Positions 11,005-23,443 of a DNA stretch of 64,000 nt are shown piece by piece. This DNA comes from Tricholomella constricta (lineage: Eukaryota; Basidiomycota; Agaricomycetes; Agaricales; Lyophyllaceae): assembly GCA_013368375.1 (NCBI GenBank), contig JAACJP010000004.1, positions 248,001-312,000 of the forward strand, in the 5' to 3' direction. The notes below the pieces were generated by a model that saw nothing but the letters and a program-made list of their open reading frames with translations, searched no databases and had not been told where the DNA came from. The stretch's first letter is position 1; every line of letters starts with the position of its first letter. Both the position numbers and the translations under genes were made by a program.

Positions 11005-12912
11005 TTAGAAAATCTCCCAGCTATCATCCAGACCCTCAGAAACTCTCCATGCTGCACCTTCCTTCCCCGCTAACCACCTCTGTACCCTTTCCTCGTCCGA
11101 GCTTTCTCCACCCTCACCTAATACATCTACGTCTCCCTTCCCCCATAACGCCAGCACCGCCCACCCGATGATCATCATCCCCGGCGGCCTCTGCTCTCCA
11201 ACACTCTCCAGCGCCCTCACAACATCTTTCAATGTCGACGAAATCACACGCTGATCCGGCATCGACGCCCTCTCAATAATCGCAATCGGCGTATGTAGCG
11301 GGTACGCCGCACCCTCGCGGCGCCCACCCTGTCCCTGTCCCTTCGCCACCGTCAGCGCCTGGATGACCTGCGGAAGCCGCGCAACGCCCATAAGGACGAC
11401 GAGCGTCCGCGCCCGCTCGTACCCAGGCAGCTGCACCTCCTTGCCCTGCCGCCCGACGCCGGTACACACGATGAACGACTCGGCGACGCCGCGCTGCGTG
11501 ACGGGGATCCCTGCAAAGGTAGGCGCTGCGAGGGCTGAGCTGACGCCTGGGACGACGATGGGCTCGAACCCGTGTGCGCGGAAGTAGAGGACTTCCTCGC
11601 CGGCGCGGCCGTAGACGACTGGGTCGCCTTGCTTCAGCTGGGAGAGAGGGGAGCAAATTAGGATGCGTCAATGAGCAAAGTGGAGAGGAGTGCTAACCCT
11701 GACGACTGTTAGACCGCGCCTCGCTGCTTCGACAGCTGCTTCCATCATCTCCGACTGCGCTCCTTCGGCATTGCCGGGGAATTTCTTCGCGATGCGGACT
11801 TGGACGGTTTTGGGGATGAGGGCCAAGACAGCGTCTGGCACAAGTTTGTCGGATAGGACAAGGTCGGCCAATTTTGTTAAAGCGGTATGAGTGGCGATCG
11901 TCAGAAGCGATGGGTGCCCGGGTCCGGAGCCAACAAGGAGGATTCTACCTGGGCGAGTGAGGGTAAGGGAATGAATGGATGGTATGACGGGGCCGAAATG
12001 TTGTATCAAAGGCGATGGAGCTGGGCTGTCGTCTCCAGCCAACACCTCCTCCATTTCGGCTTCGGACATCTGCGCGAGCTTTGATATGGGCCAATATTCG
12101 CTGACCTGAGCAACCCATTTGATTCGCCGCTTGGAGCTCTCCAAGTCAGTCTCGCTGGCGTTTCGCGAAGGTACTGGCCTGTTGGGAGTCAGAACCCGAC
12201 CATTCTCTTCGAGTTCGTCTTCCTCGTCCTCCTCGAGAGTATCCTCTTTGCTCCTCATAACTTTCTCCTTGGCTAACGCACGCATCATGCCAACCTTTTG
12301 CACCGCGGCTCCCGCCTCTTTCGGGAGCCGCGACACAATGTCCCTCTTGATGCGACCGGCCAGACGGCAGCCTTGCCCATTCGTAGTTACCCCGATCTGG
12401 AGCGGTGAGCTGCTGCCATCAGCACCCTCAAAACGGTGCGAAGATGTGAATGTAAAATCGCAAAGGTCCGGCATGTCCGTAGTATTGACGGGAATATTGT
12501 GCCCCCTGCAAACGTGGTAGACTTTCTCGGCGAAGGAACGACTGCGGTGATGACCGGTCACAGTCTCCGTCATGCAGACAAGGCGCACGCCTGCCGTAGA
12601 GGTAAGATAGGACTCCAAAGATCCGATGAGCTTCTCGTGCCCAGTAGCCGTAGATGATCCGGGTAAGGAGTCCCAATCAACGAATGTGACCTGCCCTTGG
12701 GCCGTTCTCCACTGGATTTCATTGCACGCTGCATTCAACCCTCCTGTGGCGAGAATAACGACCTTGGAATCAGCGTCCAAGGCTGAGAAGGCGCGAGAGG
12801 CAGCCAGAGAGCCAGATCCTAGCACAAGTGTGATGCTGCTCTGTAGTCGGAAGGCGAGCACGAGTGATGCTCCCCCCGTTGGTGTGGGATACGCTACAGC
12901 CTGTTCTTGCAT
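11005..12912 (-). CDS. MET1: Uroporphyrinogen-III C-methyltransferase / siroheme synthase (Met1-like)
   Basis: Makes precorrin-2 from uroporphyrinogen III using S-adenosylmethionine, a step towards siroheme, the cofactor of sulfite and nitrite reductases. Exons 12912-11698 and 11637-11005 give 615 residues, joined by a 60-base intron. The N-terminal ~200 residues look like a Met8-type NAD-binding domain (ITLVLGSGSLAASRA, later NTTDMPDLCDFTF), suggesting dehydrogenase/chelatase activity or descent. The C-terminal half is a tetrapyrrole methylase: ILLVGSGPGHPSLLT, then VVRLKQGDPVVYGRAGEEV across the splice, then VVPGVSSALAAP and GVGRQG. A Glu/Asp-rich linker lies between. It faces away from SRP14 across about 190 bases. 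Whether the N-terminal domain is active cannot be judged by eye. Confidence 0.88.
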
Positions 12913-13106
12913 TGAATGTGGTGGTAAGTGAGGAAGAACACGGAATCCATGGCTTCTCTTCCTACTCGCGGTGTCGTGCTCATGAGCAATTCTTATCTTT
13001 AGAAAGGAAAAAAAATTGCTTATGCCGATTTCGGAACTCGGAGAAGCTCACGTGCCGCCCACCAGCCAGATTTTAAATATTTGTAGCCTTGTCCCCCGCG
13101 TCCCAA

Positions 13107-13763
13107 ATGCAGCTGGTGGATAACGATACAGTATGTGAATGCCCTTCTTTCCAAGTTTAATGTATTTATTAACAGGCAATAGTTTCTATCCCAGCTGACA
13201 GCATTGTTCAACGCCTCCAAGGATAAGGGAACGATATGGCTCACACATAAACGACGTGCGTCAGATCAGTGGATTCTCTCTGCGATCTGGTATCGAACTG
13301 ATATTCTTCTTCAGTCTCATATGACGGCGAAGATGCTGTGATGGCAGATGCGCAAGCCTCTGAGGACAGCCGCGAATACCCCTGCTTGCTGCGTGTGACG
13401 GATGGCGGCTCGAACAAATTCTCGACACAGGTGAGTCGTGCCCTAGTAGTCCTGGGTTTCCCTTCTCTAATAAGCACCTATCACTAGGTAGAACCCGGGA
13501 AACTGGAGAAATTTCACGCAGCCTATGGAGCACTCCTCAAGGCATCCATGACGACACTCCGAAAACGCGATAAGAAACGAGAGAAAACTCGGGCGGAGCA
13601 GGCTGCGCAGAGGAAGAAGAAGATGACGGAGCCGGTCGTAATTAATGGTTCTAAACGAGGGAATGGGAGGCGGAAACGGCAGAGGCAGGTCAAGGCTGCT
13701 TTAAGGCAGCAGGAATCGCAGCAGAAATTTAAGGAGAGGGAGGAAGCGCAGCGAAAAGCATAG
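13107..13763 (+). CDS. SRP14: Signal recognition particle subunit SRP14
   Basis: Part of the SRP Alu domain, which binds SRP RNA with SRP9 in metazoa or as a homodimer in fungi and slows translation during ER targeting. Four exons, 13107-13130, 13183-13255, 13315-13430 and 13488-13763, give 162 residues with an intact frame. Recognisable segments are MQLVDNDTFLSQLTALF, then GTIWLTHKRLSYDG, then PCLLRVTDG, NKFSTQVEPGKLEKF and LRKRDKKREK. The Lys/Arg-rich C-terminal tail, from about residue 110, is typical of the family and fits RNA binding. The first exon is only 24 bases. This start is chosen because it gives the canonical N-terminus. Confidence 0.9.
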
Positions 13764-14435
13764 GCGTCGTGACGAACATTGTGCGTGTATACGATCTTTA
13801 TCCTCGAACTCCTTCTCCTTGTATTCTATACTTGTTGATATATTTTCGCGTCGGAAGGTGATTCTGGAATCCCAGCATCGTCCATGAGAGGTAGATCCTG
13901 TGTCTCGTCGCATACTACTCGTGACTGCAAACTAGGCAAGGTATGGAGCCAGAATCTCTATCTATCAGCGACATTTCTATTGCCCCTCCGTCGTTCCTCC
14001 ACTGCTCAAAGTTCGGTTTTGTCGACATTCAACCTTGGAGACCATGATGACGTTGGAGTTGCATGTCAGTCGGTCCTCGATTCAACGGTCTTGATAATGA
14101 CACAGCGCTAAACCTCCTTCCGTGAATATCATAACAAATCATAAATGAGAAATAGCTTCTCAGAACACCGCCACTCTGATTCGTTGGTTCTGAAAGTACG
14201 CCGCACAAGATGAACAGCAACGTGCCTCATGCCGGGCCGCGAATCCCGAACGTGCGGCACAATTGTAGCGCTGCATTGACAACACCCGACGAAAACTCCT
14301 CATTTGATGTGAACATCAAGCAAGCGGTGCGAATGCAGAGAACTTGAAAAGGGACCATCCAGAGGGTCAGAGCCCGCGAGTTTCCTATGCAAAGGCGGTA
14401 TAGAGGGTCACTTTATACAGTATGTGGATAAATGT
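13764..14435. other. Intergenic between convergent SRP14 and GH43 genes
   Basis: Holds the 3' flanks of both genes. Only short frames without family features are present. No RNA gene or repeat is seen. Confidence 0.6.
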
Positions 14436-15548
14436 TTAAAGAGAAACAGTAGTGCCAGATATCTTTGGAATTCCCGTCCACATGCCCCGCCCCCCGCTGA
14501 TATCATTTCCGAGCCAGGCATGGAACACGATTTTCGAGCCGTCTCTCGCCACGCATGCGCTCCCGGGAGCCCTCAATCCATCCGTCCCAGTAACGAGCAA
14601 CGGTGCAATCGGGCCTCGTGCCTTAGTGTAAGGCCCGGTAACGGAGGTAGCATACGCATAGCTCAAATCATACGTCGTCTCTGCGAAGCACCCAGAGCTG
14701 AAGAACAAGAACCACACCCCGTTGACGTGTATCAGGCTCGGCGCCTCGATGAGAGGACCGTCTCCGTCATCACGGTCAAGGATCTGCACTTCGCTCCCAA
14801 TCTTTGTAAACCCGTCGGCTGCTACCTTCTGGAGCATGATCGGCGTGGACTTGATGGGAGGGATGCCGTTGTTACACGAGCCCCCAGAGCCACGATTGTT
14901 TCCGTCGATTTTGTAGACGACGTAGAGGCTCCCATCGGGGTGGTAGTGCCCAGCAGCGTCGATCGATCCCCCGAGGTTAAGGTGGCAAACAAACGGAGTA
15001 GCCAAGGGCTGATATGGTCCCCTGACTGTGGCAGATGTCGCGACGCCGACGCAATGAGCTGAAGGATCTTGAGCAGAGGTTGCAGAATAATACATGACGA
15101 AGGAGCCACTGGGCTGATGGAGGAGAATTTGTCAGGAGGAGCCCTTGAGGACAAAATAGGTCGTACTATTTGAACGACCATCGGTGCCCATACGGCACGA
15201 TTTGGAGCATAGACCCATGAGCCCACAGTGGGAAGTGCGTCTTGTCCTGTCACCTGCAGTATCCCGTTAATTACAATGCAGATAGCGAGTAGAGCAGATG
15301 CCAACCTTCCAGGTGTTGAAGTCTGCACTGGTGGCGACTTGTACATTGTCGCCGCCGCCGTTGGTTGCAAATGCGAACCAGGAATGCTCCGATTCAACCC
15401 AAATGAGCGAAGGGTCGGGAAAGTTGGATGAGATGACGGGTCCCTTTACCGTATCGCGCTTGGTGATGTTCTGGGCTGGGAAAGCGAGAGTAACGCTCAA
15501 CAACGTTGAGAGGACAAGTAATGTGCTCGAAAAATAATGGGAAATCAT
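14436..15548 (-). CDS. Secreted glycoside hydrolase family 43 (arabinanase/arabinofuranosidase type)
   Basis: Predicted to cleave arabinose or xylose linkages in plant cell-wall polysaccharides outside the cell. Exons 15548-15306, 15253-15167 and 15113-14436 give 335 residues. The N-terminus is a signal peptide (hydrophobic LLVLSTLLSVTLAF) followed by a KR dibasic site. The five-bladed propeller signatures include NFPDPSLIW near residue 45 (catalytic base Asp), VWAP after the second splice, GGSIDA (pKa-modulating Asp) and LIEAPSL (general acid Glu). All three carboxylates of the family are therefore present. Length matches a single-domain GH43 without a carbohydrate-binding module. The exact substrate cannot be told from sequence. 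Confidence 0.87.
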
Positions 15549-16502
15549 GCTTTCGCCTTTGTGTGCTGAATGCTGCAAGTGTCAATTTATACGAGCGACA
15601 CTGATGGTGTCAGTCAGTGATGGTGTCAGTCAGTGAACGTTTCCGAGAATACCAGTGAATGTTTCCGAGAATACTTCATAGCACATGCCCAATGAGAAAA
15701 GAAGTACCGCCTTTAGCGCATGGGTATTTAGACATATGACTGATTTACATTGGATTCGCACCAAAGAAAAGCGGTTTCGAGAGGTTCGAAATAAGTCTGA
15801 TGACCAGGAGAAAGTCATTCAACGGTCCGGATTGAGAAATGCTACCTGGGGTCACCATAAATTGCGATAGTTGGCATCGAGCGTTCGTGTGGCGACAGAT
15901 AGATTACGGTACAAGGCATTGCGTCACGACTACCTGCCACACTGACATTGACGGAAGAGCTTGAAGGTCAGCTCTTCGGAGTTTGTGACCATGGCAATCT
16001 GGCACGCCCATATATGTATCGAGGTTCCTTGGCCGCGGTGAATTATGAGAAGTACGGTCCATGTGCGCTTTGCAAATTCACACCCCTCTTGAGTCCAGAA
16101 GTCGCATGAACTGGTGTGACATTTAGGATCGGCTGGGGCGATTATTTCGGGCGTCGACAAGTAAGCAAAATGTCGCCTTTAGGAACGGTCTGCGTACCGT
16201 ATGGTACATATACGTGAGGGAATTCACTGTCAATGATACATAATATGATTGCAAGAAGCCGGGTCGCCAAGAGGTCACAGCCGTTCCGACCAGAGTAATT
16301 TTGTCCAAGTTCCACCAATCTAGGTTGCACAAGAACATAAAGTCCCCACTCACTGCAGGGGATGTTTAAGCAGTAAACTTCACTTCAAGCGATTCAGAAA
16401 GTGGGTGATAGTGGGGGTCACAGGTCAAGTTGATCGTCGTGTGAACCTTCGATCAAATCGTGAGTCTATAGACCTGGCCACCACCATTGTTCTGTCTCGA
16501 TT
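15549..16502. other. Divergent intergenic region with short tandem repeats
   Basis: Between the divergent GH43 and DUF726 genes. At about 15601-15680 two short motifs are repeated in tandem (GATGGTGTCAGTCAGTGA and GTTTCCGAGAATAC). On the minus strand, frames at 15930-16160 and 16142-16353 include a hydrophobic stretch and a Cys-containing tail. They could be a small secreted-protein gene or its remains, but I cannot splice them convincingly. Confidence 0.5.
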
Positions 16503-19500
16503 ATGCCAATAACTCCGATAGCACCCTCTCCTCATGTCTTCGACGATGACGACGACGAAGGATGGCAAGATATGCCCATCGTACGCGAGGATGAATTCGC
16601 CAGCGGGCTAGACGAAGAAGATCAGAAGAAATATCATTACCAGCCGTCAGCGAAAGGCACGAGTGCCGCGAATGCGACTGGAAATCTCATAGACGTCGAT
16701 GACTATGGGAATGAGTGGCGTTCCAAGCTTGATCAGAACGAAAGCGAATACACGAGACTGCGGGTGAACGAGGAGGAGGACGCGGACGAGGTCCATCTCC
16801 GGACCAAGTATCTGTTCGACGAGGACAAGGCGATGACCCCTCTCAGTCAGATGCAGGCCACGAAGAATCTGCTGACCGATGCCCAGCGCATTGCCTACGT
16901 CGGTCTGTGCGCCCTCACGAGTCGAGAGATGTCTCACAGCTTGAAGGTCACCAAACGAAAGGAGTTGAAGGCAGCGGTCAGCGATATGGAGCTCTGGGCA
17001 ATGAAGATTATGGGTCGGTTGTACTATCATATGGAGCTCGAAACACAAGGTGAGTCGCTACGCCTTCTTCACCCGGCTCTCCCCCCTAAATTCGACGGAC
17101 AGAGCAGAAGATGATCGAAAGTCTCGCTGAGCACGGCGTTGTCGCCATGGATCTCGTCCCTGCTCTGATGACCACCCATACTGTTGCAAATCCAGAGTAC
17201 GATCCTGCAGAAGCGCGCAGATTAGCTGAAGAGCGGGAAAAAGATGATGTCGACAACGAATCCATCTCAGATCAGACACTGGTGGATCAACCGCTGTCCC
17301 CAGAGCCCGACCCTACTACTCCGAAACCTTTCGACTCGCAGCACACGCCGAACCTTACTCCTGACAACTCAATGACTCAAATTTCGCCTTCGAAGAACGT
17401 TGCAGGGGCTCCCGCGACCCACCAGACCACCGCCAAGGTCCTTGGGGACACCTCGACGACTGCCATTCCCGGCGTTACCACATCGCTATCCTCTGCCGAC
17501 CAGAATGTCACTCTAGACATCCGATGGACCGTTCTTTGCGATCTCTTTCTTGTTCTAATTGCCGATAGTGTGTACGACGCGCGATCGAGGGTACTACTTG
17601 AGAGCGTCGCCTTCAAGTTGGGTCTTGGATGGCTGGATCTCGTCAAGTTCGAGAGTCGCGTGACAGAGGCGCTTGAAATTCAGGAGGACGTGGAGAAGAT
17701 GGAGCAGCAGGAAGTAATACAAGGCCAACAGAAGGCAATGAAGAAGAAGCGCTACGTGATGCTAGGGCTTGCGACGCTTGGTACGCGGCGTCATTTCAAC
17801 GTTTTCGTTGCATTAACGTGTTATAGGTGGTGGTCTGGTCATCGGTCTATCGGCTGGGCTACTCGCACCTGTCATTGGCGCTGGTCTCGGCGCCGCCCTC
17901 ACGACTATCGGAATTAGCGGTTCCGCCGGCTTTCTCGCAGGTGTTGGCGGCACGGCGGTCATCACCACCGGCGGTGTCCTAACAGGATCCAGTATTGCCG
18001 CACGAGGGATGGCCAAGCGCACGCAGCTGGTGCGCACATTCGATATCCTACCGCTACACAATAATAAACGGGTGAGTTGTATACTTACCGTGCCTGGGTA
18101 CGTTCGCCGGCATATGTTTGTCGACGGCTGATCGCTTCACTGACCCACCCCCTCCCGCCAGATTCATGACTGGTCCGCAAGACGACGTGCGGTTGCCGTT
18201 CAGCGTACTGGATCCTATTGTCGGGGACGTGTTTAGCGTGCTATGGGAACCGGAGATGATCCAGGAGACGGGAAGCGCCCTGAAAATTCTTACCGGAGAA
18301 GTCCTTTCGCAGATTGGAATGACTGTCTTGCAAGCGACAGTTATGTCCGCTTTCATGACTGCCCTACAATGGCCAATCAGTTAGTCCCTTCGCAGACTTT
18401 GTTTTCTTTTTCCGTCTGATGCGCAATACCTTTCCCAGTCCTGACGAAATTAGGCTATCTCATTGACAATCCGTGGAACAATGCGTTGGATCGAGCCCGC
18501 GGGGCTGGGCGGGTGCTGGCGGAGGTTCTGATGCATCGCCATCTCGGTGTCCGCCCGATCACCCTCATTGGGTTTTCTTTGGGCGCGCGGGTGATTTTCT
18601 ACGCCCTCCTGGAGCTGGCGAAGCATAAAGCCTTTGGAATTGTGCAGGATGTGTTTATGCTTGGCGCGACACTGACGGCGTCTACGAAGTCGTGGTGTGA
18701 AGTTCGTTCTGTCGTTTCTGGGCGTTTTGTGAACGCATTCTCGCGCAACGACTGGGTCCTTAACTATCTTTTCCGCGCGACGAGTGGTGGTGTTGGCACT
18801 GTTGCCGGACTCAGGCCTGTTCTAGATGTTCCTGGGCTTGAAAATGTAGACGTCACGGATAAGATTGCTGGACACATGTCTTATCGTGCTTTTATGCCTC
18901 TCATTCTGGATCAACTTGGTTTCCCTGTCTCCGCCGATTATTTCGATGAGCCCGAGGTGAGCGCTTATCATGACCTTATTTTGGTTCAGAGTGCTCATGA
19001 CTTGGTATTTAGGAACCTGACTTCACTGAAGATCGGATTGTTGTGACTGAGGAGGATTCGAAGCAGAAGAAAGGTTGGTTTTCGCGGAAGAAGAAGCCGA
19101 CAACACCACAGAAGGTCTCTCGCCCACCATCGGCTGCTTCTACGGCATTCGAGAAAGCTCCAACACATCCCCAGTCTGACTCAACCGATGATGACCTGCC
19201 TCCTCGGATGCATGCTCATATTTCCGCACCGTCCACGTCGGCCGAGCATGGTCAACGCAACGCCCCCACACCCGCTTCTGGTACATCTACACCACCGTCC
19301 GACGCCCATGACTCTACTCCTCATCTCCCGGCCCATGCTGGCTTTGACCTCAATGCAATCAAGGCTGCGCTGGAAAAGGAGGTTAGTCCAGAGGAGCTCA
19401 AATTCCAGGTCAAACCAGTGACACCTGGCATCATGCCTCCACCAACGGAACGGTCCGAGTCAGCTCCGCCTCAACATCGTCTTTCGAACACCTCTATTTC

Positions 19501-20011
19501 GCGGCCACCCTTGGATTCCTACCACTCCGACGCTGTTCCTGGGCCCAGTTCTATACCACGAGAGGACCTCTCAACTACGTTCTCGCGTACCCTTTCCCTC
19601 CCCGATGTCCACGACGACTACTCAGAATACGATGAACCGATACCATATCAGACCCAATCGACGTTTGGCGGAAATGCATACGAGAATACGTCACGGCCGT
19701 CTCCGTCTCCATCTCCATATGCTGCTACGCCATTTGCCAACGACACGCTCTCCTCGTGGGGATCACCGACTCGGTCCGATAAATTCCCCTATAGTACGAC
19801 CTCGGCGTTTGGCGCTGCCCCATCCATGTCTTCATTCAACTTCTCCCATCCCTCCCCACCGAATATATTCCCAGGTGCGGGGCTGTCATTCGGCGGGGCT
19901 GATGGGTCCATCACGGTGTCCCCAGGTGCCGACCCGTGGAAGGTTCCCAGTGATTTGGGGTCTGGGAAGAAGACGCCTGGATCTGGCTATAATCAGAATC
20001 CGTGGTCGTGA
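16503..20011 (+). CDS. DUF726 family membrane protein with alpha/beta-hydrolase fold (TMCO4/Mil1-like)
   Basis: Six exons, 16503-17049, 17103-17780, 17827-18097, 18162-18379, 18439-18956 and 19013-20011, give about 1076 residues with a continuous frame. The N-terminal ~350 residues are acidic and polar. A Gly-rich hydrophobic block (GLVIGLSAGLLAPVIGAGLG and following), around residue 410-460, gives two or more membrane segments. Then follows the DUF726 core with the nucleophile elbow GFSLGARV, the hallmark of this hydrolase-like family. The last ~320 residues are a low-complexity Ser/Pro/Thr tail after a basic WFSRKKK patch. Yeast and human relatives are membrane or trafficking-linked proteins of poorly known biochemistry. 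Catalytic activity is inferred from the elbow only. Confidence 0.85.
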
Positions 20012-21539
20012 TTACCAGTGGCGTATCATGACGCATGACGGTACTTTGACATCCGCGATTGCTGGGAGCATTTAGAGGCAGCATTTATCATTTCTCGGTT
20101 TTGCACGCATTTGGAAGGTTGGTTGGGACATTCGCACATTTCGCATCTAGTCACTCTTTTTCATGCATACGTCTGCGTAAATAGTATGGGGCATTTTGCC
20201 TGATTGAAGTTTTGATGCCTTGATGCATCCTCATTAATTGGGCCAGTTGTGCGCTGGTCTACTGGATGCTTCAAATACAACGTCCATCCATCCCATGATC
20301 TATCCATCCAATCATCTGTGGTGAGCAATGAGCATGTCATCGCCCCTGGTTTCAAATCACGTTCTTATTTTATAACCAGTCAGACCAAAGTCAGACGTCG
20401 AATCGATTTCAACTTGGATCTTTCCAATTAATGTTCGCATCATCTGCACATCACGGGTCATGAACTCTCTTAGAATTTTGTAAATTGCCCGAACAGTGAA
20501 CGCGCCCTCGCACGGTGTTGCACATCGTGGATGGCTGCCCTGAGGTCTTCTAACGTTGCCTCATGCCCTCACCCTTGATCATCAATGTAGCCCGTAGGGT
20601 CAGTCCATGCGGTCACTACGGGTGCCACCGACGCTGACGGATTCTGAACCGAGCTTAAAGCAAAAAGTACTTGGGTCATGACAGCTACATTCAGAAGGAA
20701 ATTCAAACGCCCAAAGAGAAAAAAATACATAGAGAACGGAGTCGAGACGAGGTCAATGCTTTGATGTCGGCAGCTCCGAGTCCCCAGTGGTCGTTCTTGG
20801 GGTTGGCCTGATAGTCGAACTCGCCTGGTGAGCGCCTATCGACAATCTCGCTCCCGCGATGTGTGTGATTCTTCGAAAGAGGCCCAATCATGATGAATTT
20901 AGCTGAAACCGGTGCATGACTTCGAACCGATACTGTACTTTGTTCCTTCGGCGCGCCGGTTATCAGATCAGATGAGCCTCCAGAACCGCGGTCGAACGGT
21001 GGACAAGCGGTGGATTCATTCCAGCCCGTTTACCTCGGCTATTGCACAGAAATCCCGAGTCGTGTTTCGCCTCCCCAATTGCCGAGATGGACAGTTGACG
21101 CGTTTGCTTACGCTTCCACGGTAATATGGAGCGTAATCTGCAGTACAACATCGTACGGTCCCGATTGTGATTGAACACACAGCACAGGATGATTCCATAC
21201 CAACGCCCAACTGGAACGGATGAACGAGGCACTGCAGGAAACCGATCTACAAGCGAACACGTGGTCGTGGCTATGACAACCCCTTCAGTGATGCTGCTAT
21301 ATAATGGCCGAGTATCTGCCACCTTACTGACATCTCCCAGATCACCGAAGCTCTGTGGCTTCAGCGTCGCTTACATTCTTCTCGTCAAGTAAGTGTCTAT
21401 TCCTTCGCATACTTCTTTCGATGTTACTGACTTCTTTTTTAGCCGACTAAATAGCTCTGCCCTGCTGGTCAAGACAGTGTCTATAGAAAAAAACATATCC
21501 CAAATTTCAATTCCTCTCTAACGACTTTTACGACCCACA
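20012..21539. other. Intergenic; upstream region of the next gene
   Basis: Mostly without coding signal. Near its right end lie a TATATAAT at about 21297 and a likely 5'-UTR intron (donor GTAAGTGTC near 21390, acceptor TTTTTTAG near 21442), both positioned to serve the gene at 21540. The frames at 20703-20891 and 20963-21322 on the minus strand are not supported. Confidence 0.5.
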
Positions 21540-22709
21540 ATGGCGTCCCAATCGATTCTGAGGGCTGGCGTTACATCCCCGGCACGCGCGTTCATCAGGC
21601 CCGGTTCCAAATCGATTCTCAAGAGGCCTGTGCCCCTTCCGCTGTCGCCGAACCCCCTTCCCTTCGCCGCTAGCTTTTTCGTTGTTGTTAACTCTTCGCA
21701 TCTTTCTCCCCATGTCCACTTCCCTTCGTCGCCGGCTATGGTTTCGATGTTCTCAGCATACTCACCCAACACGTACGATCGCGCACCCATCATGGTTTCT
21801 CCCAGCTCCGCTGGTCTCACCTCCTGGGCCAATCGACCGCTATCTCCTTCTGCGCACAACGCATTCAAGTTATGCGACCCACCCAAGCGTAAATCTGTCG
21901 CGGCCGTTAGCCCTGCCCCTCAGAAGAGTCACCTAGCTGTACCCGAGTTTGAGGACCCTCGCTCGCCCAAGCCATACAAGGCACGTACAGGTGTCAGCTT
22001 TGACGAGCTAACCATGCGCCCACGCCGCGGTGCGCATGGTGCAGAAGAGTTAAGCAAGGCGCTCTCGACTTATCCACGCTCGCCGTACCCGTCCGCTCCC
22101 ATCGAAGAGGATAGCGATAACACATACGACACCGAGCTGCGAGGCCGCGGGACCAACCGCACGAAGAACGCTGACAAACCCCAACCCCCTACACGCGCGC
22201 GTTCGCTTGAGAATAAATCTACGAAACGCCGCCAGAATATCGGGATGCACATGGCTTCTCCCTTGAAGCAAAGCTTCCTCAGTCCCGTCAGGGAAGCGCC
22301 GCGTGTGGTTGTCACGAAACCCGCGCCGCTTGATCTCGAGGGGGATTCGCTCAGCCAGGCATTCTGGCAGTCCGTGTCGCTGGAAGAGGAACCAGAGTCT
22401 GCATACATGACGGCGAACGAGATGCCTGAGGGCCTCAAGTCACCTGCGCCGGGGATCATGTTTGGGGACAGGGATGGCTCGCTGTGGTCGCCCAGGATGC
22501 CAAAGAAGGATATGCATCGTGACTTACGGGCAGGGATGTCCGTGCTCAGTCCGGCTCAAAGGATCGCGTTCAGTAAGGGCATAATTGCGTCACCATCGCC
22601 CAATGATCCGTTTGCAGCCTTCCCATCATTTTCAATCGCTCTTGCCAGTGGGATGGATGGGGTCATCACGTACCCTCCTCGTGCGATGGTGGAGCAGGGT
22701 GGAAGCTAG
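21540..22709 (+). CDS. Disordered Ser/Pro-rich protein, paralogue 1
   Basis: An uninterrupted frame of 389 residues that I do not recognise functionally. It begins with short basic/proline motifs (KSILKRPVPLPLSP), then SPHVHFPSSPAM and YDRAPIMVSPSS, which recur in the neighbour at 23444 (SPHVHFPPTPSL, YDRAPIIVSPN). Most of the rest is Ser, Pro, Arg and Lys rich and likely unstructured, with several SP/TP sites that could be phosphorylated. A more conserved-looking C-terminal third contains LSPAQRIAFSKGIIASPSP. There is no signal peptide or membrane segment. The shared motifs and tandem position show that the two genes arose by duplication. Confidence 0.65.
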   Translation: MASQSILRAGVTSPARAFIRPGSKSILKRPVPLPLSPNPLPFAASFFVVVNSSHLSPHVHFPSSPAMVSMFSAYSPNTYDRAPIMVSPSSAGLTSWANRPLSPSAHNAFKLCDPPKRKSVAAVSPAPQKSHLAVPEFEDPRSPKPYKARTGVSFDELTMRPRRGAHGAEELSKALSTYPRSPYPSAPIEEDSDNTYDTELRGRGTNRTKNADKPQPPTRARSLENKSTKRRQNIGMHMASPLKQSFLSPVREAPRVVVTKPAPLDLEGDSLSQAFWQSVSLEEEPESAYMTANEMPEGLKSPAPGIMFGDRDGSLWSPRMPKKDMHRDLRAGMSVLSPAQRIAFSKGIIASPSPNDPFAAFPSFSIALASGMDGVITYPPRAMVEQGGS

Positions 22710-23443
22710 GAAGTTGGATTGGCAAGAAAGTGTTGACACCGAGGCGCCTCTTGGGTACTGGGACGCCGGGTAATGATCGATAAGACAGGATTTGCATGTT
22801 TTTCTGAAGTTCGGAAAATCAGAGGGAATGTTTTATTCGGTCATTTGTGTCCTCGCGAGTCACTCGGTCCCCGCCAAGACCAGAAAAAGTAATTGTTATA
22901 CCCTCAACACAATCGCAATTGTAAGTAATACTGACTGGCACTGCATTGCGGCTCTTTTGACAAGCCGTCACGCAAGCATTAAGCTCGCTGTTTGCCGTAA
23001 GTGCGTATAACTCTCGCGTCAGGCCCACTCTCACCTTGATCCTTGCCTGGGATACGAAAACTCATGATCCTATTACAGGATGTATACATGCATCTCAGCT
23101 CCTGGTCCACCGTGGTCTAATGCTCCACTGCTCCACTGTACGATTTTTAAATGGGTCAGCTGCACTGCCTCAAATCCCATGATCCCGTAGGCCGACCTTC
23201 TGGGCTATATAAATCGTGACAGTACAAGTGTCAGGACAACGTTGTTCTCCCTGTCCCGGCAATCACGCACTGTTGCATCGTCTGTTGTCGGTAATTACTG
23301 CCTGACAGCTGGGCGCTGTCCGAGACTATATCTTGATACCCCCCGTGCGTCTGATCTTCTCCTCTTCCACCACTACGCTGTCTTGCTGGCCAAGGCTTGC
23401 TTGTGGTCAGGCTCTGTACTCCAACCACATCTCGAGACTTACG
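22710..23443. promoter_or_regulatory. Spacer and promoter of paralogue 2
   Basis: A clear TATATAAA at 23206-23213 precedes the ATG at 23444 by about 230 bases, leaving room for a 5'-UTR intron as in paralogue 1. No other feature is seen. Confidence 0.45.

Noticed and set aside
15150..15260. Apparent loss of a catalytic Asp in GH43 (WAPM where WAPD is common)
   Set aside because: The three catalytic carboxylates of the family lie in NFPDP, SIDA and IEAP, all present; the position after WAP is not one of them.
15930..16353. Possible small secreted protein on the minus strand
   Set aside because: Hydrophobic and Cys-containing frames exist, but no consistent start and splice could be built.
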